From Pusillimonas noertemannii (GTDB lineage: Bacteria; Pseudomonadota; Gammaproteobacteria; Burkholderiales; Burkholderiaceae_B), in the NCBI RefSeq assembly GCF_003096595.1, contig NZ_QEKO01000001.1:1-64000 (forward strand): a DNA stretch of 64,000 bases. Direction: 5' to 3'. A program made the position numbers and the translations under genes. The notes below the pieces were generated by a model. The model did not search any database and was not told the DNA's origin. It saw only the letters and a program-made list of their open reading frames with translations. Of the stretch, positions 8,671 to 16,925 are shown one piece after another (positions within the stretch are counted from its first letter, which is position 1; each line of letters begins with the position of its first letter).

Positions 8671-9710
8671 GGCCGGGCTCCGCCTTCGGCAGTGCCCGCC
8701 GCGGCCTGGTCGGCCTCGTCGTCGAAATCAAGGCTGGCGCCGCGCTGCAGGTCAGAGAACTGGGCCGCCTGCTGCGGCTGCCGATTGACGCGCAGGTCGA
8801 ACACGTCGAAGCGGTTGTAGTGGCCGGTGATGTCGTGCATCTGGCGCGGCTGGATGCATCGCGACAGATCGACGTCGGCGTAGACGATGCCTTCGGCGTC
8901 GATGAGCGGCTCGCCCACCAGCCGCCCGTCGGGCCCGATGACGCCCGAGAAGGCGCTGTTCTTGCGGCGCAGCATCTGCTCGGCCTGCGGGTGCGTTTTG
9001 CTGAAGGCCGAGATGATTTCCTCGGAAATGGTGGAGCAGGCCACCACCGTGAACACCTTGCCCTCGAAGCAGTGGGCCATGGCGCGCACCTTGATGGCTT
9101 CGGCCATGTCGTAGTCGGGCGGCGCCACCGGCAGCGAGATGTAGCTGGCCACATGCAGCAGCTCGCCTTGCGCCAGCAGGCTGAAGCGCGCCAGCGTATT
9201 GGTGTTCTCGCCGCATGCCAGGCCGCCCAGGGGGCCGATGGCCGTGTCGTAGACGCGCAGCGAAGCGCCGTCGCCGTTGGCCCAGGTAAGCTTCTCGGCC
9301 CAGGTGGGCACCAGCTTGCGGTGGCGGCCCAGCAGCTTGCCGTCGGGGCCGATGAACACCAGCGTGTTGTACAGCGTGCTGATGCCCGTGGGGCTACGCT
9401 CATTCACACCCACCACCACATGGACGCCGTGGCGGCCCGCCGCTTGCGCAATGCGCTGGATCTCGGGGCCGGGGATCTCGATGGCGCTGCGGCACAGCTT
9501 GTCGAACCACGGGCTGCCCTCGACGGGATTCATGATCCAGTTCCAGTAGGGGTAGCCGGCCACGAAGACCTCGGGAAAGGCGATGAGCTGGGCGCCTTGG
9601 CCGGCGGCCTCTTCGATGAGCGCGCACACTTTCTCGACGGTGGCGTTCGTGTCCAGGAACACGGGGGCCGCTTGTACGGCGGCGACCTTGACGACGGGCA
9701 GGTTAAGCAT
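8667..9710 (-). CDS. Nitrilase (carbon-nitrogen hydrolase superfamily)
   Basis: The 347-residue product carries the Glu-Lys-Cys triad of nitrilases: E47 in AFPEVFVAGYPYW, K132 in RHRKLVPTWAEK and C166 in GGLACGENTNTL. The PEVFVAGYPYW segment and the length of about 350 residues fit true nitrilases, which make a carboxylic acid and ammonia from a nitrile, better than amidases or carbamoylases. It sits between the FAH hydrolase and the GntR gene in the gentisate operon, 36 bases from the former and overlapping the latter. I infer a role in feeding a hydroxylated aromatic nitrile into the pathway, but an unrelated aliphatic nitrile substrate cannot be excluded. Confidence 0.82.
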   Translation of the reverse strand: MLNLPVVKVAAVQAAPVFLDTNATVEKVCALIEEAAGQGAQLIAFPEVFVAGYPYWNWIMNPVEGSPWFDKLCRSAIEIPGPEIQRIAQAAGRHGVHVVVGVNERSPTGISTLYNTLVFIGPDGKLLGRHRKLVPTWAEKLTWANGDGASLRVYDTAIGPLGGLACGENTNTLARFSLLAQGELLHVASYISLPVAPPDYDMAEAIKVRAMAHCFEGKVFTVVACSTISEEIISAFSKTHPQAEQMLRRKNSAFSGVIGPDGRLVGEPLIDAEGIVYADVDLSRCIQPRQMHDITGHYNRFDVFDLRVNRQPQQAAQFSDLQRGASLDFDDEADQAAAGTAEGGARP

Positions 9711-9746
9711 GGGTTCCTCGATGAGACAGTGAATGAGCGGGCCGGA

Positions 9747-10658
9747 TCAGATGGCGACGACGGGGTTGCGCATGGTGCCGATGCCTTCGACGTAGGATTC
9801 AACCACGTCGCCGGGCCACAGCCATTCTTGCGGATTGCGGCCTGCGCCCACGCCGGAGGGCGTGCCCGTGGCGATGATGTCGCCGGGCTCGAGCGTGATG
9901 CCCGCGCTGATGTCGGCCACCAGGTGGGCGACATTGAACAGCATGTGGCGGGTGTTGGACTGCTGCTTGATCTCGCCGTTGACCTTGAGCCAGAGGTCCA
10001 GCTTCTGCGGGTCGGGGATTTCGTCGGCGGTGACGATGCAGGGCCCGAAGGGCGCATAGGTGTCCAGGCCCTTGGAGTACACCCACTGGCCGGCGCGGCG
10101 ATTGTCGCGCGCGCTCATGTCGAGCATCAGGCTGTAGCCGAAGACATAGGAAAGTGCGTCTTTTTCTTCGATGCGCCGGGCGCGGGTGCCGATGATGGCG
10201 GCCAGCTCGACCTCCCAGTCGAGCTGCTGGGTGATCTTGGCATTGTGCTCGATGCTGTCGTCGGGGCCGATGACGGTGGTGGGCGGCTTGGTGAAGATGA
10301 TGGGCTGCTTGGGCAGGTCGGCCGAGGTGTCGAGCGAGCGGCTGGATTCTTCGACGTGTTCGACGTAGTTCAGGCCGATGCCGAAGATGTTCTTGCGCGG
10401 ACGCGGGATGGGCGCCAGCAGCTTGACGTTTTGCAGCGGCTGGGCCACGCCTACGGGCCAGCTTTCCTGGTGCTCTTTGAGCAGCTCGGTGGCCGTGGCC
10501 ACCGCCGAGGGGCCCAGATCGATGAACTCGAGCATGTCGTTGGGCAGGTCGATGCCGGCGATCATGCCCAGGTATTCGATGTCGACGACCATGTTGTCGA
10601 CGATGGCGCCCAGGCGGGCGCTTTCCAGTACGTTGCGGCGGTATGTGACTAGACGCAT
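9747..10658 (-). CDS. Fumarylpyruvate hydrolase-type FAH-family protein
   Basis: This 303-residue protein begins MRLVTYRRN and has the FAH fold from about residue 80 onward. Family motifs are IFGIGLNYVEHVEES, the acidic metal ligands in DWEVELAAIIG, the SARDNRRAGQW-type loop region, and TPSGVGAGRNP near the end. FAH members hydrolyse fumarylpyruvate, acylpyruvates or carboxymethyl-hydroxymuconate. Here the gene follows gentisate 1,2-dioxygenase in the same operon and a maleylpyruvate isomerase lies at position 1, so cleavage of fumarylpyruvate to fumarate and pyruvate is the likely reaction. Direct hydrolysis of maleylpyruvate is an alternative for this family. Confidence 0.82.
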   Translation of the reverse strand: MRLVTYRRNVLESARLGAIVDNMVVDIEYLGMIAGIDLPNDMLEFIDLGPSAVATATELLKEHQESWPVGVAQPLQNVKLLAPIPRPRKNIFGIGLNYVEHVEESSRSLDTSADLPKQPIIFTKPPTTVIGPDDSIEHNAKITQQLDWEVELAAIIGTRARRIEEKDALSYVFGYSLMLDMSARDNRRAGQWVYSKGLDTYAPFGPCIVTADEIPDPQKLDLWLKVNGEIKQQSNTRHMLFNVAHLVADISAGITLEPGDIIATGTPSGVGAGRNPQEWLWPGDVVESYVEGIGTMRNPVVAI

Positions 10659-10728
10659 GTTGTTTCCTTGTTGTCAGGCGGCCGGGCCGCCTGCTGCGAT
10701 GTGCGGGTGGTTTGAATGAAGGGATGAT

Positions 10729-10758
10729 GAAAAGCGCCGATGCGGCCGGCATCGGCGC
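10729..10758 (-). terminator. Terminator-like hairpin between gentisate dioxygenase and FAH genes
   Basis: GCGCCGATGC and GCATCGGCGC form a 10-bp perfect stem; on the minus strand it is followed by TTTTC. It lies just after the dioxygenase stop codon inside the operon, so it probably acts as a partial terminator that makes dioxygenase mRNA more abundant than the distal genes. Another GC-rich dyad (CAGGCGGCC/GGCCGCCTG) lies nearer the FAH start. Confidence 0.5.
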
Positions 10759-10764
10759 CGGAAC

Positions 10765-11886
10765 CTAGACGGGCTGGTGGCCGTCGTTTTCCTTGAGCGC
10801 TTCTTCGCGGTACAGGCCCAGCGACTTCATCACGGGCAGGTCGTTGAAGCAGAACAGGCAGGCGTCTTCGCTTTGGCTGGCATTGGCGTGTTCGTGGAAC
10901 ATCCAGGACGGCACACAGAAGATGTCGCGTTCTTGCCAGTCGAAGCGCTGGCCGTTGATGATGGAGAAGCCCTTGCCCTTGGCCACCTGGTAGATGAAGC
11001 TGCCGGTGTGGCGGTGGGCCTTGGTGTGCTCGCCCGGGCGCAGCATCTGCATGCTGGCGCCTATGGTCTGCATGACGGGGCCGCCGGTCTTGGGGTTGAT
11101 GTAGTTCATCAGCACGCCGTCGAAGGGCGAGCCGTCGGTAACGCGGGCATAGCGGCACAGCGCCTCGTAGGTGGGCGCCCATTCGTATTTGAGCAGCGGC
11201 GAATAGCCGTGTTCCCATTTGTCGTCGCCGGGCATCAGGCCGGTGCCCGCCCAGGTGGCGGTGCTGTCGTCGACGGCATAGGTGACGGCCTGGTTGAGGT
11301 CAGGGTGCACGGTGTAGAAGTTGGCTTCCAGGGCGTTGACCAGCGGGATGTCGAGGCCGTCTTGCCAGATGCAGGACGAGCCGTCTTCGCTGACGCCGTG
11401 TTCATGCCAGGTGCCGTTGGGGGTAAGGACGAAATCGTTGGCGCCCAGCGTCATCTTGTGGCCGTTGACGATGGTATAGGCGCCGCTGCCTTCCATGATG
11501 AAGCGCAGGGCGCTGGCCGAATGGTTGTGGGCCGAGGCCAGTTCGCCGGGGTTCATGGCCTGCAGGCCCGAATAAAGCCAGCCGACCGCCGCGGCCACGT
11601 CTTGCCGGCCGGGATTGTTAAGGTACACGACCCGTCGGCCGGCCTTTTCGGGCGACACCAGGTCGATGGAGCGCAGCACGTGGTCGCGCAGGTCGTTGTA
11701 GCGCCACAGCACGGGCACCGACGACGATTGCGGAAACCAGGGCTCGATCTTGTTGGCGACTGTCCAGAGGGCGCCAGTCTTGAGCGTGTCGAGCTCGTCG
11801 TAGTAGGCGAGCAGTTCGGGAGTGTCTTCGACGTTGGCGCGTCCAACCACGTCTTCGCGGTAATTGGTGCGGGGAGCAATTTTCAT
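10765..11886 (-). CDS. Gentisate 1,2-dioxygenase
   Basis: The 373-residue bicupin protein has the gentisate dioxygenase N-terminus (ELDTLKTGALWTVANKIEPWFP) and an iron site in the first cupin: H120 and H122 in ELASAHNHSASALRFIMEG, H161 and H163 in NGTWHEHG. A second cupin holds the degenerate motif HTKAHRHTGSFIYQVAKGKG. These enzymes cleave gentisate between C1 and C2 to maleylpyruvate using Fe(II) and oxygen. It is the first gene of the minus-strand operon and is divergent from a LysR gene. The conserved 27-nt element lies 24 bases upstream of its ATG. Length and motifs are normal for the family. Confidence 0.9.
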   Translation of the reverse strand: MKIAPRTNYREDVVGRANVEDTPELLAYYDELDTLKTGALWTVANKIEPWFPQSSSVPVLWRYNDLRDHVLRSIDLVSPEKAGRRVVYLNNPGRQDVAAAVGWLYSGLQAMNPGELASAHNHSASALRFIMEGSGAYTIVNGHKMTLGANDFVLTPNGTWHEHGVSEDGSSCIWQDGLDIPLVNALEANFYTVHPDLNQAVTYAVDDSTATWAGTGLMPGDDKWEHGYSPLLKYEWAPTYEALCRYARVTDGSPFDGVLMNYINPKTGGPVMQTIGASMQMLRPGEHTKAHRHTGSFIYQVAKGKGFSIINGQRFDWQERDIFCVPSWMFHEHANASQSEDACLFCFNDLPVMKSLGLYREEALKENDGHQPV

Positions 11887-11909
11887 GTCGGCCGTCTCAT
11901 AATGAACTG

Positions 11910-11936
11910 ATTTTATAAAATCTTAGTATTTTTCGA
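11910..11936 (-). promoter_or_regulatory. Conserved 27-nt element upstream of the gentisate dioxygenase operon
   Basis: On the minus strand the sequence reads TCGA, 12 bases, TTTTATAAAAT. The core here is a 14-base perfect palindrome, GATTTTATAAAATC (11909-11922). Spacing is identical to the copies before SBP2 and SBP3. As a promoter it would read TTGTCG, 16 bases, TATAAA, giving a short leader before the ATG at 11886. Confidence 0.6.
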
Positions 11937-12107
11937 CAATATTAGAGAAGTTTCGGCAGAAAAACAAGAGCCGTTTGGCCACATCGGCCTGTCACCAAAG
12001 TGCATTGGTGTTATATATGCCAGCACGGCGCAGGCGGCCCCGCGGCTCGCAAGCCGGGTGTCCGCCACATGGGCCGCCCCCTACTTATTTCGTTTGTACT
12101 GGATTCC

Positions 12108-13037
12108 ATGGCTACAGACTGGACCGACCGCATACGGCTGCGCAACCTGAAGTTCCTGCTCAGCCTTGCCCAGACGCGCAACCTCAGCCATTCGGCCAAG
12201 CTGCTGCACACGACGCAGCCGGGGCTTTCCAAATGGCTCAAGGATCTCGAGGCCGACATAGGGCTGCCGCTGTTCGAGCGCCACGCGCGCGGCCTGACCC
12301 CGACTTCCCACGGCGAAACCCTGATCGCCCACGCACGCCGCATCGATGCCCAGCTGGACAGGGCGGTGACCGACATGAATATATTGCGTGACGGCGGCGC
12401 GGGCCGGGTGGTGATCGGCGCCTCGGGCGCCGCCGCCACCGAGGCCGCCCCGAGAGCGATACTGGCGATGGCCGAGCGCATGCCCGAACTGCGCATCGAT
12501 CTGGTCGAGGGCACCATGGACCGGCTGCTGACCTTGCTGGCCCGCGGCGACCTGGACATTGTCATGGGCCGCACGGCAAGCGGCATCACGGTCGAATCCA
12601 GCATTCATTCTGAAGAGCTGTACGTCGAGCCCATCGACCTGGTTGCCCGGCCCGATCACCCCCTGTTCGACCTGCCCGAGCTGCACTGGCACGACGTCAC
12701 GAAGTACCGCTGGATCGTATGGCCCAGCCAGACGCCGGTCCGGAACGCCCTGGAGGCGGCCCTGGCCAATGCCAAGCAGTCGTTGCCGCAGAATTACATC
12801 GAAAGCAACTCGGTCATCGCCAACGTTACCCTTCTTACCCACAGCGACGTCATCGGCACCGCCTCGCATCGCTCCACCGTCATGCTGGCGCGGCTCAATC
12901 TGGTGCGCATCCTGCCCCTGAAGCTGGATGGCTTTGGTTCAGTGTCCATGTATTGGCGCAATGACGAACTGTATCCAAAGTCTGTAGAAGTGGCCCTGGA
13001 GTGCGTGCGGCGCACCACGCGCGAAGAGGTGGCCTAG
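12108..13037 (+). CDS. LysR-family transcriptional regulator
   Basis: I choose the ATG at 12108 because MATDWTDRIRLRNLKFLLSLAQTRN puts the winged-helix domain at the usual distance; in-frame starts at 12000 and 12069 would add unlike residues. The 309-residue product has an HTH at ~15-75 (HSAKLLHTTQPGLSKWLKDLEADIGLPLFERH) and a periplasmic-binding-like effector domain after residue ~100. It resembles the PcaQ/GbpR branch of LysR regulators that respond to aromatic acids. It is divergent from the gentisate dioxygenase operon with 221 bases between start codons, the normal layout for a LysR activator and its target. It coexists with a GntR regulator of the same operon, suggesting dual control. 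Confidence 0.83.
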   Translation: MATDWTDRIRLRNLKFLLSLAQTRNLSHSAKLLHTTQPGLSKWLKDLEADIGLPLFERHARGLTPTSHGETLIAHARRIDAQLDRAVTDMNILRDGGAGRVVIGASGAAATEAAPRAILAMAERMPELRIDLVEGTMDRLLTLLARGDLDIVMGRTASGITVESSIHSEELYVEPIDLVARPDHPLFDLPELHWHDVTKYRWIVWPSQTPVRNALEAALANAKQSLPQNYIESNSVIANVTLLTHSDVIGTASHRSTVMLARLNLVRILPLKLDGFGSVSMYWRNDELYPKSVEVALECVRRTTREEVA

Positions 13038-13119
13038 AAAGCACGGCCACCGGCGGGCCAGCAAGTAACCGGCCCGGGCTGCGGCCTGGCGTGCCAGGTG
13101 TTGGCTTGAGCGGGGCGGC

Positions 13120-13998
13120 TTAGCCCGAATGCCGGCTGAGCCGGGTAATGAAGGTTTCCAGCGCCGCCTTGTGTTTGTCCTTGCGCATGACGGCATGCAC
13201 GCTGGCCTCGAGGCCGGGCTCGTCCAGGGGGCGGAAGGCCAGGGCATGCGGCTGGTAGGCGCTGGTCGAGGTGGGTACCAGCGCAATGCCCAGCCCGGCC
13301 ATGACCAGGCTGAGCTGAGCCGGCACCTCGGCCACGGTTTGTTCCACCGTGGGAGAAAAGCCGTGGGCGGCACAGGCCCTGAAAATCCGTTCCGCGAAAG
13401 TGGATGTTTCACGGCGCAGCATGACGAAGCGTTCGCCGGCCAGTTCGTCCAGCCGGATGCGGGTGCTTGCGGCCAGGCGGTGCCCCGGGGGCAGGGCGAC
13501 CAGCAGCGGGTCGGGCCAAAGCCGGCGGCTGCACAGCAGGTCGTCCTCGACGGACTGGCGTGAAATGCTGACGTCGATGCGGTGCTCGCGCAATGCATCG
13601 AGCTGGTCGTTGGGCGCCATTTCGTTCAGAATGACACGGATGTCGGGATGCGACACCGCCAGCTGGCCTATCAACCCGGGCAGCGGCCCCAGAAAATGCG
13701 AGCCCGACAACCCTACCTCGATGCGGCCGGCCAGCCCGGCATCGATGTGTTGCACACGCAGCGTGGCTTCCTTCAGCCGGTTCTGGATTACTCTGACGTC
13801 GCGCAGAAACGAAGCGCCCGCCTCGGTAAGTTCCACCTTCCGGCTGTTGCGATGGAACAGCTTCACGCCCAGTTCTTCTTCAAGCTGGGCGATCTGGGCG
13901 CTAAGCGGCGGCTGCGAAATATGCAGGCGCTCGGCGGCCCGAGTGAAGTTCAATTCCTCGGCCAATGTCGTAAAGTAGCGTAGCTGGCGCAGTTCCAT
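13120..13998 (-). CDS. LysR-family transcriptional regulator (CatR/CbbR-like)
   Basis: The start is set at 13998, giving the standard opening MELRQLRYFTTLAEELNFTRAAERLHISQPPLSAQI; a frame running back to 14799 is antisense to the neighbouring gene and not used. The 292-residue protein has a clear HTH at residues 1-60 and a LysR substrate-binding domain from ~90. This N-terminal pattern is typical of regulators of aromatic ring-cleavage genes. It is divergent from the maleate isomerase gene, with 111 bases between start codons, and is the natural candidate to control it. An imperfect dyad (TATTGG ... CCAAATA around 14031-14052) lies in that gap and may be its box. Confidence 0.83.
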   Translation of the reverse strand: MELRQLRYFTTLAEELNFTRAAERLHISQPPLSAQIAQLEEELGVKLFHRNSRKVELTEAGASFLRDVRVIQNRLKEATLRVQHIDAGLAGRIEVGLSGSHFLGPLPGLIGQLAVSHPDIRVILNEMAPNDQLDALREHRIDVSISRQSVEDDLLCSRRLWPDPLLVALPPGHRLAASTRIRLDELAGERFVMLRRETSTFAERIFRACAAHGFSPTVEQTVAEVPAQLSLVMAGLGIALVPTSTSAYQPHALAFRPLDEPGLEASVHAVMRKDKHKAALETFITRLSRHSG

Positions 13999-14109
13999 AG
14001 GCAAAATATAGCGCATGAGACGAAATCGATATTGGTCTGTGCGCCCCAAATAAAAGATCATAGACACGTAACCGTCATATAACCCGCAATTATTATTCAG
14101 GTATAGATC

Positions 14110-14871
14110 ATGACCACCACCGCCCGCTCCTTCCGCATCGGTCAAATCGTTCCCAGCTCCAACACGACGATGGAAACCGAAATCCCGCTCATGCTGCGCA
14201 GCCGCGAAGCCGCCTTCCCAGAGCGTTTCACCTTCCATTCCAGCCGCATGCGCATGAAAAAAGTCACGGCCGAAGAGCTCAAGGCCATGGATGCCGACTC
14301 TGACCGCTGCGCGCTTGAACTGTCCGACGCACGCGTCGACGTCCTGGGCTATGCCTGCCTGGTCGCCATCATGAGCATGGGCCTGGGCTACCACCGCGAG
14401 TCCGAGAAGCGCCTGCACCAGGTCACCGTCGACAACAACGGCGCCGCGCCCGTCGTCTCCAGCGCCGGCGCGCTGGTCGAAGGCCTGCACGCCATGGGCG
14501 CCAAGAAGGTTTCCATCCTTACCCCCTACATGAAGCCGCTTACCCAGCTCGTCGTCGACTACATCGAGAACGAAGGCATCGAAGTGCAGGACGCCGTGTC
14601 GCTCGAAATTCCCGACAACCTCGAAGTGGGCCGTCAAGACCCCCTGGCTCCCGCCGAGCACATCAAACGCGTGAACACCAGCGGCGTCGACGCCGTGGTG
14701 CTGTCTGCCTGCGTGCAGATGCCGTCCTTCCAGTCGGTGCAGCAGGTCGAAGACCGGCTCGGCCTGCCGGTTACCACGGCCGCCATCAGCACGGTGCACC
14801 AGATGCTAAAGCGCCTGGAACTGCAGCGCGAAGTACCCAACGCCGGCAGCCTGCTCTCGGGCCGCTACTAA
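14110..14871 (+). CDS. nicE: Maleate isomerase (maleate cis-trans isomerase), Asp/Glu racemase fold
   Basis: The 253-residue sequence opens with RIGQIVPSSNTTMETEIP and contains the two catalytic cysteines of maleate isomerases: C83 in GYACLVAIMSMGLGYH and C201 in VLSACVQMPSF. This matches the NicE/maleate isomerase group, which converts maleate to fumarate without cofactor in the cytoplasm. It is a single gene divergent from a LysR gene and followed by strong hairpins. No NicX, NicD or NicF gene stands next to it, so the maleate may come from another route such as hydrolysis of maleylpyruvate or one of the pathways in this window. The gene symbol is by similarity of sequence to NicE as I remember it. 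Confidence 0.85.
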   Translation: MTTTARSFRIGQIVPSSNTTMETEIPLMLRSREAAFPERFTFHSSRMRMKKVTAEELKAMDADSDRCALELSDARVDVLGYACLVAIMSMGLGYHRESEKRLHQVTVDNNGAAPVVSSAGALVEGLHAMGAKKVSILTPYMKPLTQLVVDYIENEGIEVQDAVSLEIPDNLEVGRQDPLAPAEHIKRVNTSGVDAVVLSACVQMPSFQSVQQVEDRLGLPVTTAAISTVHQMLKRLELQREVPNAGSLLSGRY

Positions 14872-14882
14872 GCCGCTTGCAT

Positions 14883-14904
14883 TGCCCCCGCCTTGGCGGG
14901 GGCA
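14883..14904. other. GC-rich hairpin after maleate isomerase
   Basis: TGCCCCCGCC and GGCGGGGGCA form a 10-bp perfect stem around a two-base loop, 11 bases after the stop codon. It precedes the true terminator and may stabilise the mRNA end or assist termination. Confidence 0.5.
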
Positions 14905-14912
14905 AGCCCGCC

Positions 14913-14947
14913 AGCCCGATACGGCTTTGCCGTGTCGGGCTTTTTCA
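14913..14947 (+). terminator. Rho-independent terminator of the maleate isomerase gene
   Basis: AGCCCGATACGGC pairs with GCCGTGTCGGGCT (13 bp, one wobble) around a three-base loop and is followed directly by TTTTTC. This separates the isomerase from the ribosomal operon. Confidence 0.8.
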
Positions 14948-15346
14948 CTACAGTAGGCGTGCCAGAACCCGGGTGGCGCAAGAAAAACTTGCAAGCTTTG
15001 TGCATTAGGGTTAAGATAGACGACTTGCTGGCATGAGCGTAGCGACCCAGTGGGGTGCTGAAAGCCATACAGGTTGGGCGCAAGCAGATATATGCGAGAA
15101 GGCAAATATCTTAAAGGCTTGATTGCTGTATGGCCGCCGCGGGCAAGAAAAAGCAGTCGCAGTAACACACAAAGCAACACACGCAAGATTTCAACCCAGG
15201 GTTTGGGGTCGGCAGGCTTGAAATTGCACATAAAGCGCAACTTTTAGGCGGTTGGCCTTGGGCCTGACGGGACCAAAACTGGTTGGGCATTGTTCCGGGG
15301 CAGGGCCTCGGTAAAAAAGCTTGGCTAAGTTGGAACAGGAAAAATC
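14948..15346 (+). promoter_or_regulatory. Leader and probable promoter region of the spc ribosomal operon
   Basis: This 400-base stretch has no convincing gene. TTGCAA (14989-14994) and TAAGAT (15012-15017), spaced by 17 bases, are the best sigma-70 candidate, each matching four of six consensus bases; transcription from there would give a leader of over 300 bases. The AGGA at 15337-15340 is the ribosome site of rplN. The leader contains several GC-rich potential stems but no ligand-binding RNA that I can name. Confidence 0.4.
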
Positions 15347-15715
15347 ATGATACAAATGCAGACCACGCTGGACGTGGCCGACAACACAGGTGCGCGTTCC
15401 GTTATGTGCATCAAGGTGCTGGGCGGCTCAAAGCGCCGCTATGCCGCGATCGGCGACGTGATCAAAGTTAGCGTCAAGGATGCGGCCCCGCGCGGACGCG
15501 TCAAGAAAGGCGAAATTTACAACGCTGTGGTGGTTCGCACCGCCAAGGGCGTGCGCCGCAAAGACGGCTCGTTGATTAAGTTTGGCGGCAATGCCGCCGT
15601 TTTGCTCAACGCTAAACTGGAACCCATCGGTACCCGCATCTTCGGACCCGTCACGCGCGAGCTGCGTACGGAAAAGTTCATGAAGATCGTGTCGCTGGCT
15701 CCGGAAGTGCTGTAA
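15347..15715 (+). CDS. rplN: 50S ribosomal protein L14
   Basis: The 122-residue protein begins [28 protein letters not shown], the near-invariant L14 opening, and keeps the [23 protein letters not shown] core that contacts 23S rRNA and 16S bridge B5/B8. It is the first gene of the spc operon here; the usual upstream neighbour rpsQ is missing, replaced by the leader described above. An AGGA ribosome site lies 6 bases before the ATG. Length equals the bacterial standard. Confidence 0.97.
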   Translation: MIQMQTTLDVADNTGARSVMCIKVLGGSKRRYAAIGDVIKVSVKDAAPRGRVKKGEIYNAVVVRTAKGVRRKDGSLIKFGGNAAVLLNAKLEPIGTRIFGPVTRELRTEKFMKIVSLAPEVL

Positions 15716-15724
15716 GGAGCCATC

Positions 15725-16045
15725 ATGGAAAAAATCCGTAAAGGCGACGAAGTCATCGTATTGACCGGTCGCGACAAAACCCGCCGTGGCACCGTGCTGC
15801 AGCGCGTTGACGCCGACCATGTGCTGGTCGAAGGCATCAATGTCGTCAAGAAGCACGTCAAGCCGAACCCCATGGCCGGCAGCCAAGGCGGCATCGTTGA
15901 CAAAACCATGCCCATCCACATTTCCAATGTGGCGATCTTCAACCCCGAGACCGGCAAGGCCGATCGCGTCGGGGTCAAAGAAGTCGACGGCCGCAAAGTT
16001 CGTGTATTTCGTTCCAGCGGCGCAGTCGTTGGCGCTAAGGCATAA
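15725..16045 (+). CDS. rplX: 50S ribosomal protein L24
   Basis: This 106-residue KOW-domain protein ([28 protein letters not shown]) initiates large-subunit assembly by binding the 5' end of 23S rRNA and later sits near the exit tunnel. The [14 protein letters not shown]-type segment and the [23 protein letters not shown] stretch are standard. It follows rplN by 9 bases with an AAGGAG site, and the order rplN-rplX-rplE is the normal spc order. Confidence 0.96.
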   Translation: MEKIRKGDEVIVLTGRDKTRRGTVLQRVDADHVLVEGINVVKKHVKPNPMAGSQGGIVDKTMPIHISNVAIFNPETGKADRVGVKEVDGRKVRVFRSSGAVVGAKA

Positions 16046-16057
16046 GGGGCGAACAAC

Positions 16058-16597
16058 ATGGCTCGTTTACAAGAGTTCTACCGCAACAAGGTAATGGCCG
16101 ACCTCCAGTCGCAGTTTGGCTACAACAGCGTCATGGAAGTGCCGCGCATCAGCAAGATCACGCTCAACATGGGTGTGTCCGAAGCCGTTGCCGACAAAAA
16201 GGTCATCGAACACGCCGTGTCCGACCTGACCAAGATCGCCGGCCAAAAGCCCGTGGTCACCAAGACGCGCAAGTCCATCGCCGGGTTCAAGATCCGCGAA
16301 GACTATCCCATCGGTTGCATGGTCACCTTGCGTGGCCGCCGCATGTACGAATTCCTCGATCGCCTGATCGCCGTCGCGCTGCCGCGCGTCCGCGACTTCC
16401 GTGGCGTGTCGGGTCGTGCGTTCGATGGTCGCGGCAACTACAACATCGGGGTTAAAGAGCAGATCATTTTCCCTGAAATCGAATACGACAAGATCGACGC
16501 GGTTCGTGGTATGAACATCAGCATCACCACCACCGCCAAGACCGACGAAGAAGCCAAGGCGCTGCTCACGGCCTTCAGCTTCCCGTTTCGCAATTAA
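16058..16597 (+). CDS. rplE: 50S ribosomal protein L5
   Basis: The 179-residue protein matches L5, which binds 5S rRNA in the central protuberance and contacts P-site tRNA. Landmarks are [19 protein letters not shown], the [32 protein letters not shown] block and the C-terminal [18 protein letters not shown]. It lies 12 bases after rplX. In enteric bacteria S8 represses the spc operon by binding mRNA near the rplX-rplE junction; I did not see enough to claim that site here. Confidence 0.97.
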   Translation: MARLQEFYRNKVMADLQSQFGYNSVMEVPRISKITLNMGVSEAVADKKVIEHAVSDLTKIAGQKPVVTKTRKSIAGFKIREDYPIGCMVTLRGRRMYEFLDRLIAVALPRVRDFRGVSGRAFDGRGNYNIGVKEQIIFPEIEYDKIDAVRGMNISITTTAKTDEEAKALLTAFSFPFRN

Positions 16598-16608
16598 GGG
16601 GCGATGAC

Positions 16609-16914
16609 GTGGCTAAACTTTCCCTCATCAATCGCGATATCAAGCGCGCCAAGCTGGCAGACAAATATGCTCCCAAGCGCGCCGCATTGAAAGCAATCAT
16701 CAACGATCAGTCCAAGTCCGACGAAGAGCGCTACCAGGCTCGCCTGCAATTGCAGCAATTGCCTCGTAACGCCAGCCCGACCCGCCAGCGCAACCGTTGC
16801 GCTGTCACCGGCCGTCCGCGTGGCGTTTACAGCAAGTTCGGTTTGACTCGTCACAAGCTGCGCGAAATGGCGCTGCGTGGCGAAGTCCCGGGCATGACCA
16901 AAGCTAGCTGGTAG
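16609..16914 (+). CDS. rpsN: 30S ribosomal protein S14 (zinc-free form)
   Basis: The 101-residue protein starts at a GTG (16609), fixed by the [21 protein letters not shown] opening of S14. The C-terminal [32 protein letters not shown] is diagnostic. It has a single cysteine and no CxxC pairs, so it is the long zinc-independent (C-minus) type usual in proteobacteria. It binds the 3' major domain of 16S rRNA in the 30S head. GGGGCG upstream is a weak ribosome site, and translation is probably coupled to rplE 11 bases before. Confidence 0.96.
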   Translation: MAKLSLINRDIKRAKLADKYAPKRAALKAIINDQSKSDEERYQARLQLQQLPRNASPTRQRNRCAVTGRPRGVYSKFGLTRHKLREMALRGEVPGMTKASW

Positions 16915-16925
16915 GAGAAATACAC

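Noticed and set aside
8622-10652. A 676-codon plus-strand frame
   Set aside because: It is antisense to the nitrilase, FAH and GntR genes, lacks any known motif and arises from the GC-rich codon bias of those genes.
13999-14799. N-terminal extension of the LysR gene that runs back over the maleate isomerase
   Set aside because: The extension is antisense to the isomerase and the standard LysR start MELRQLRYF occurs at 13998.
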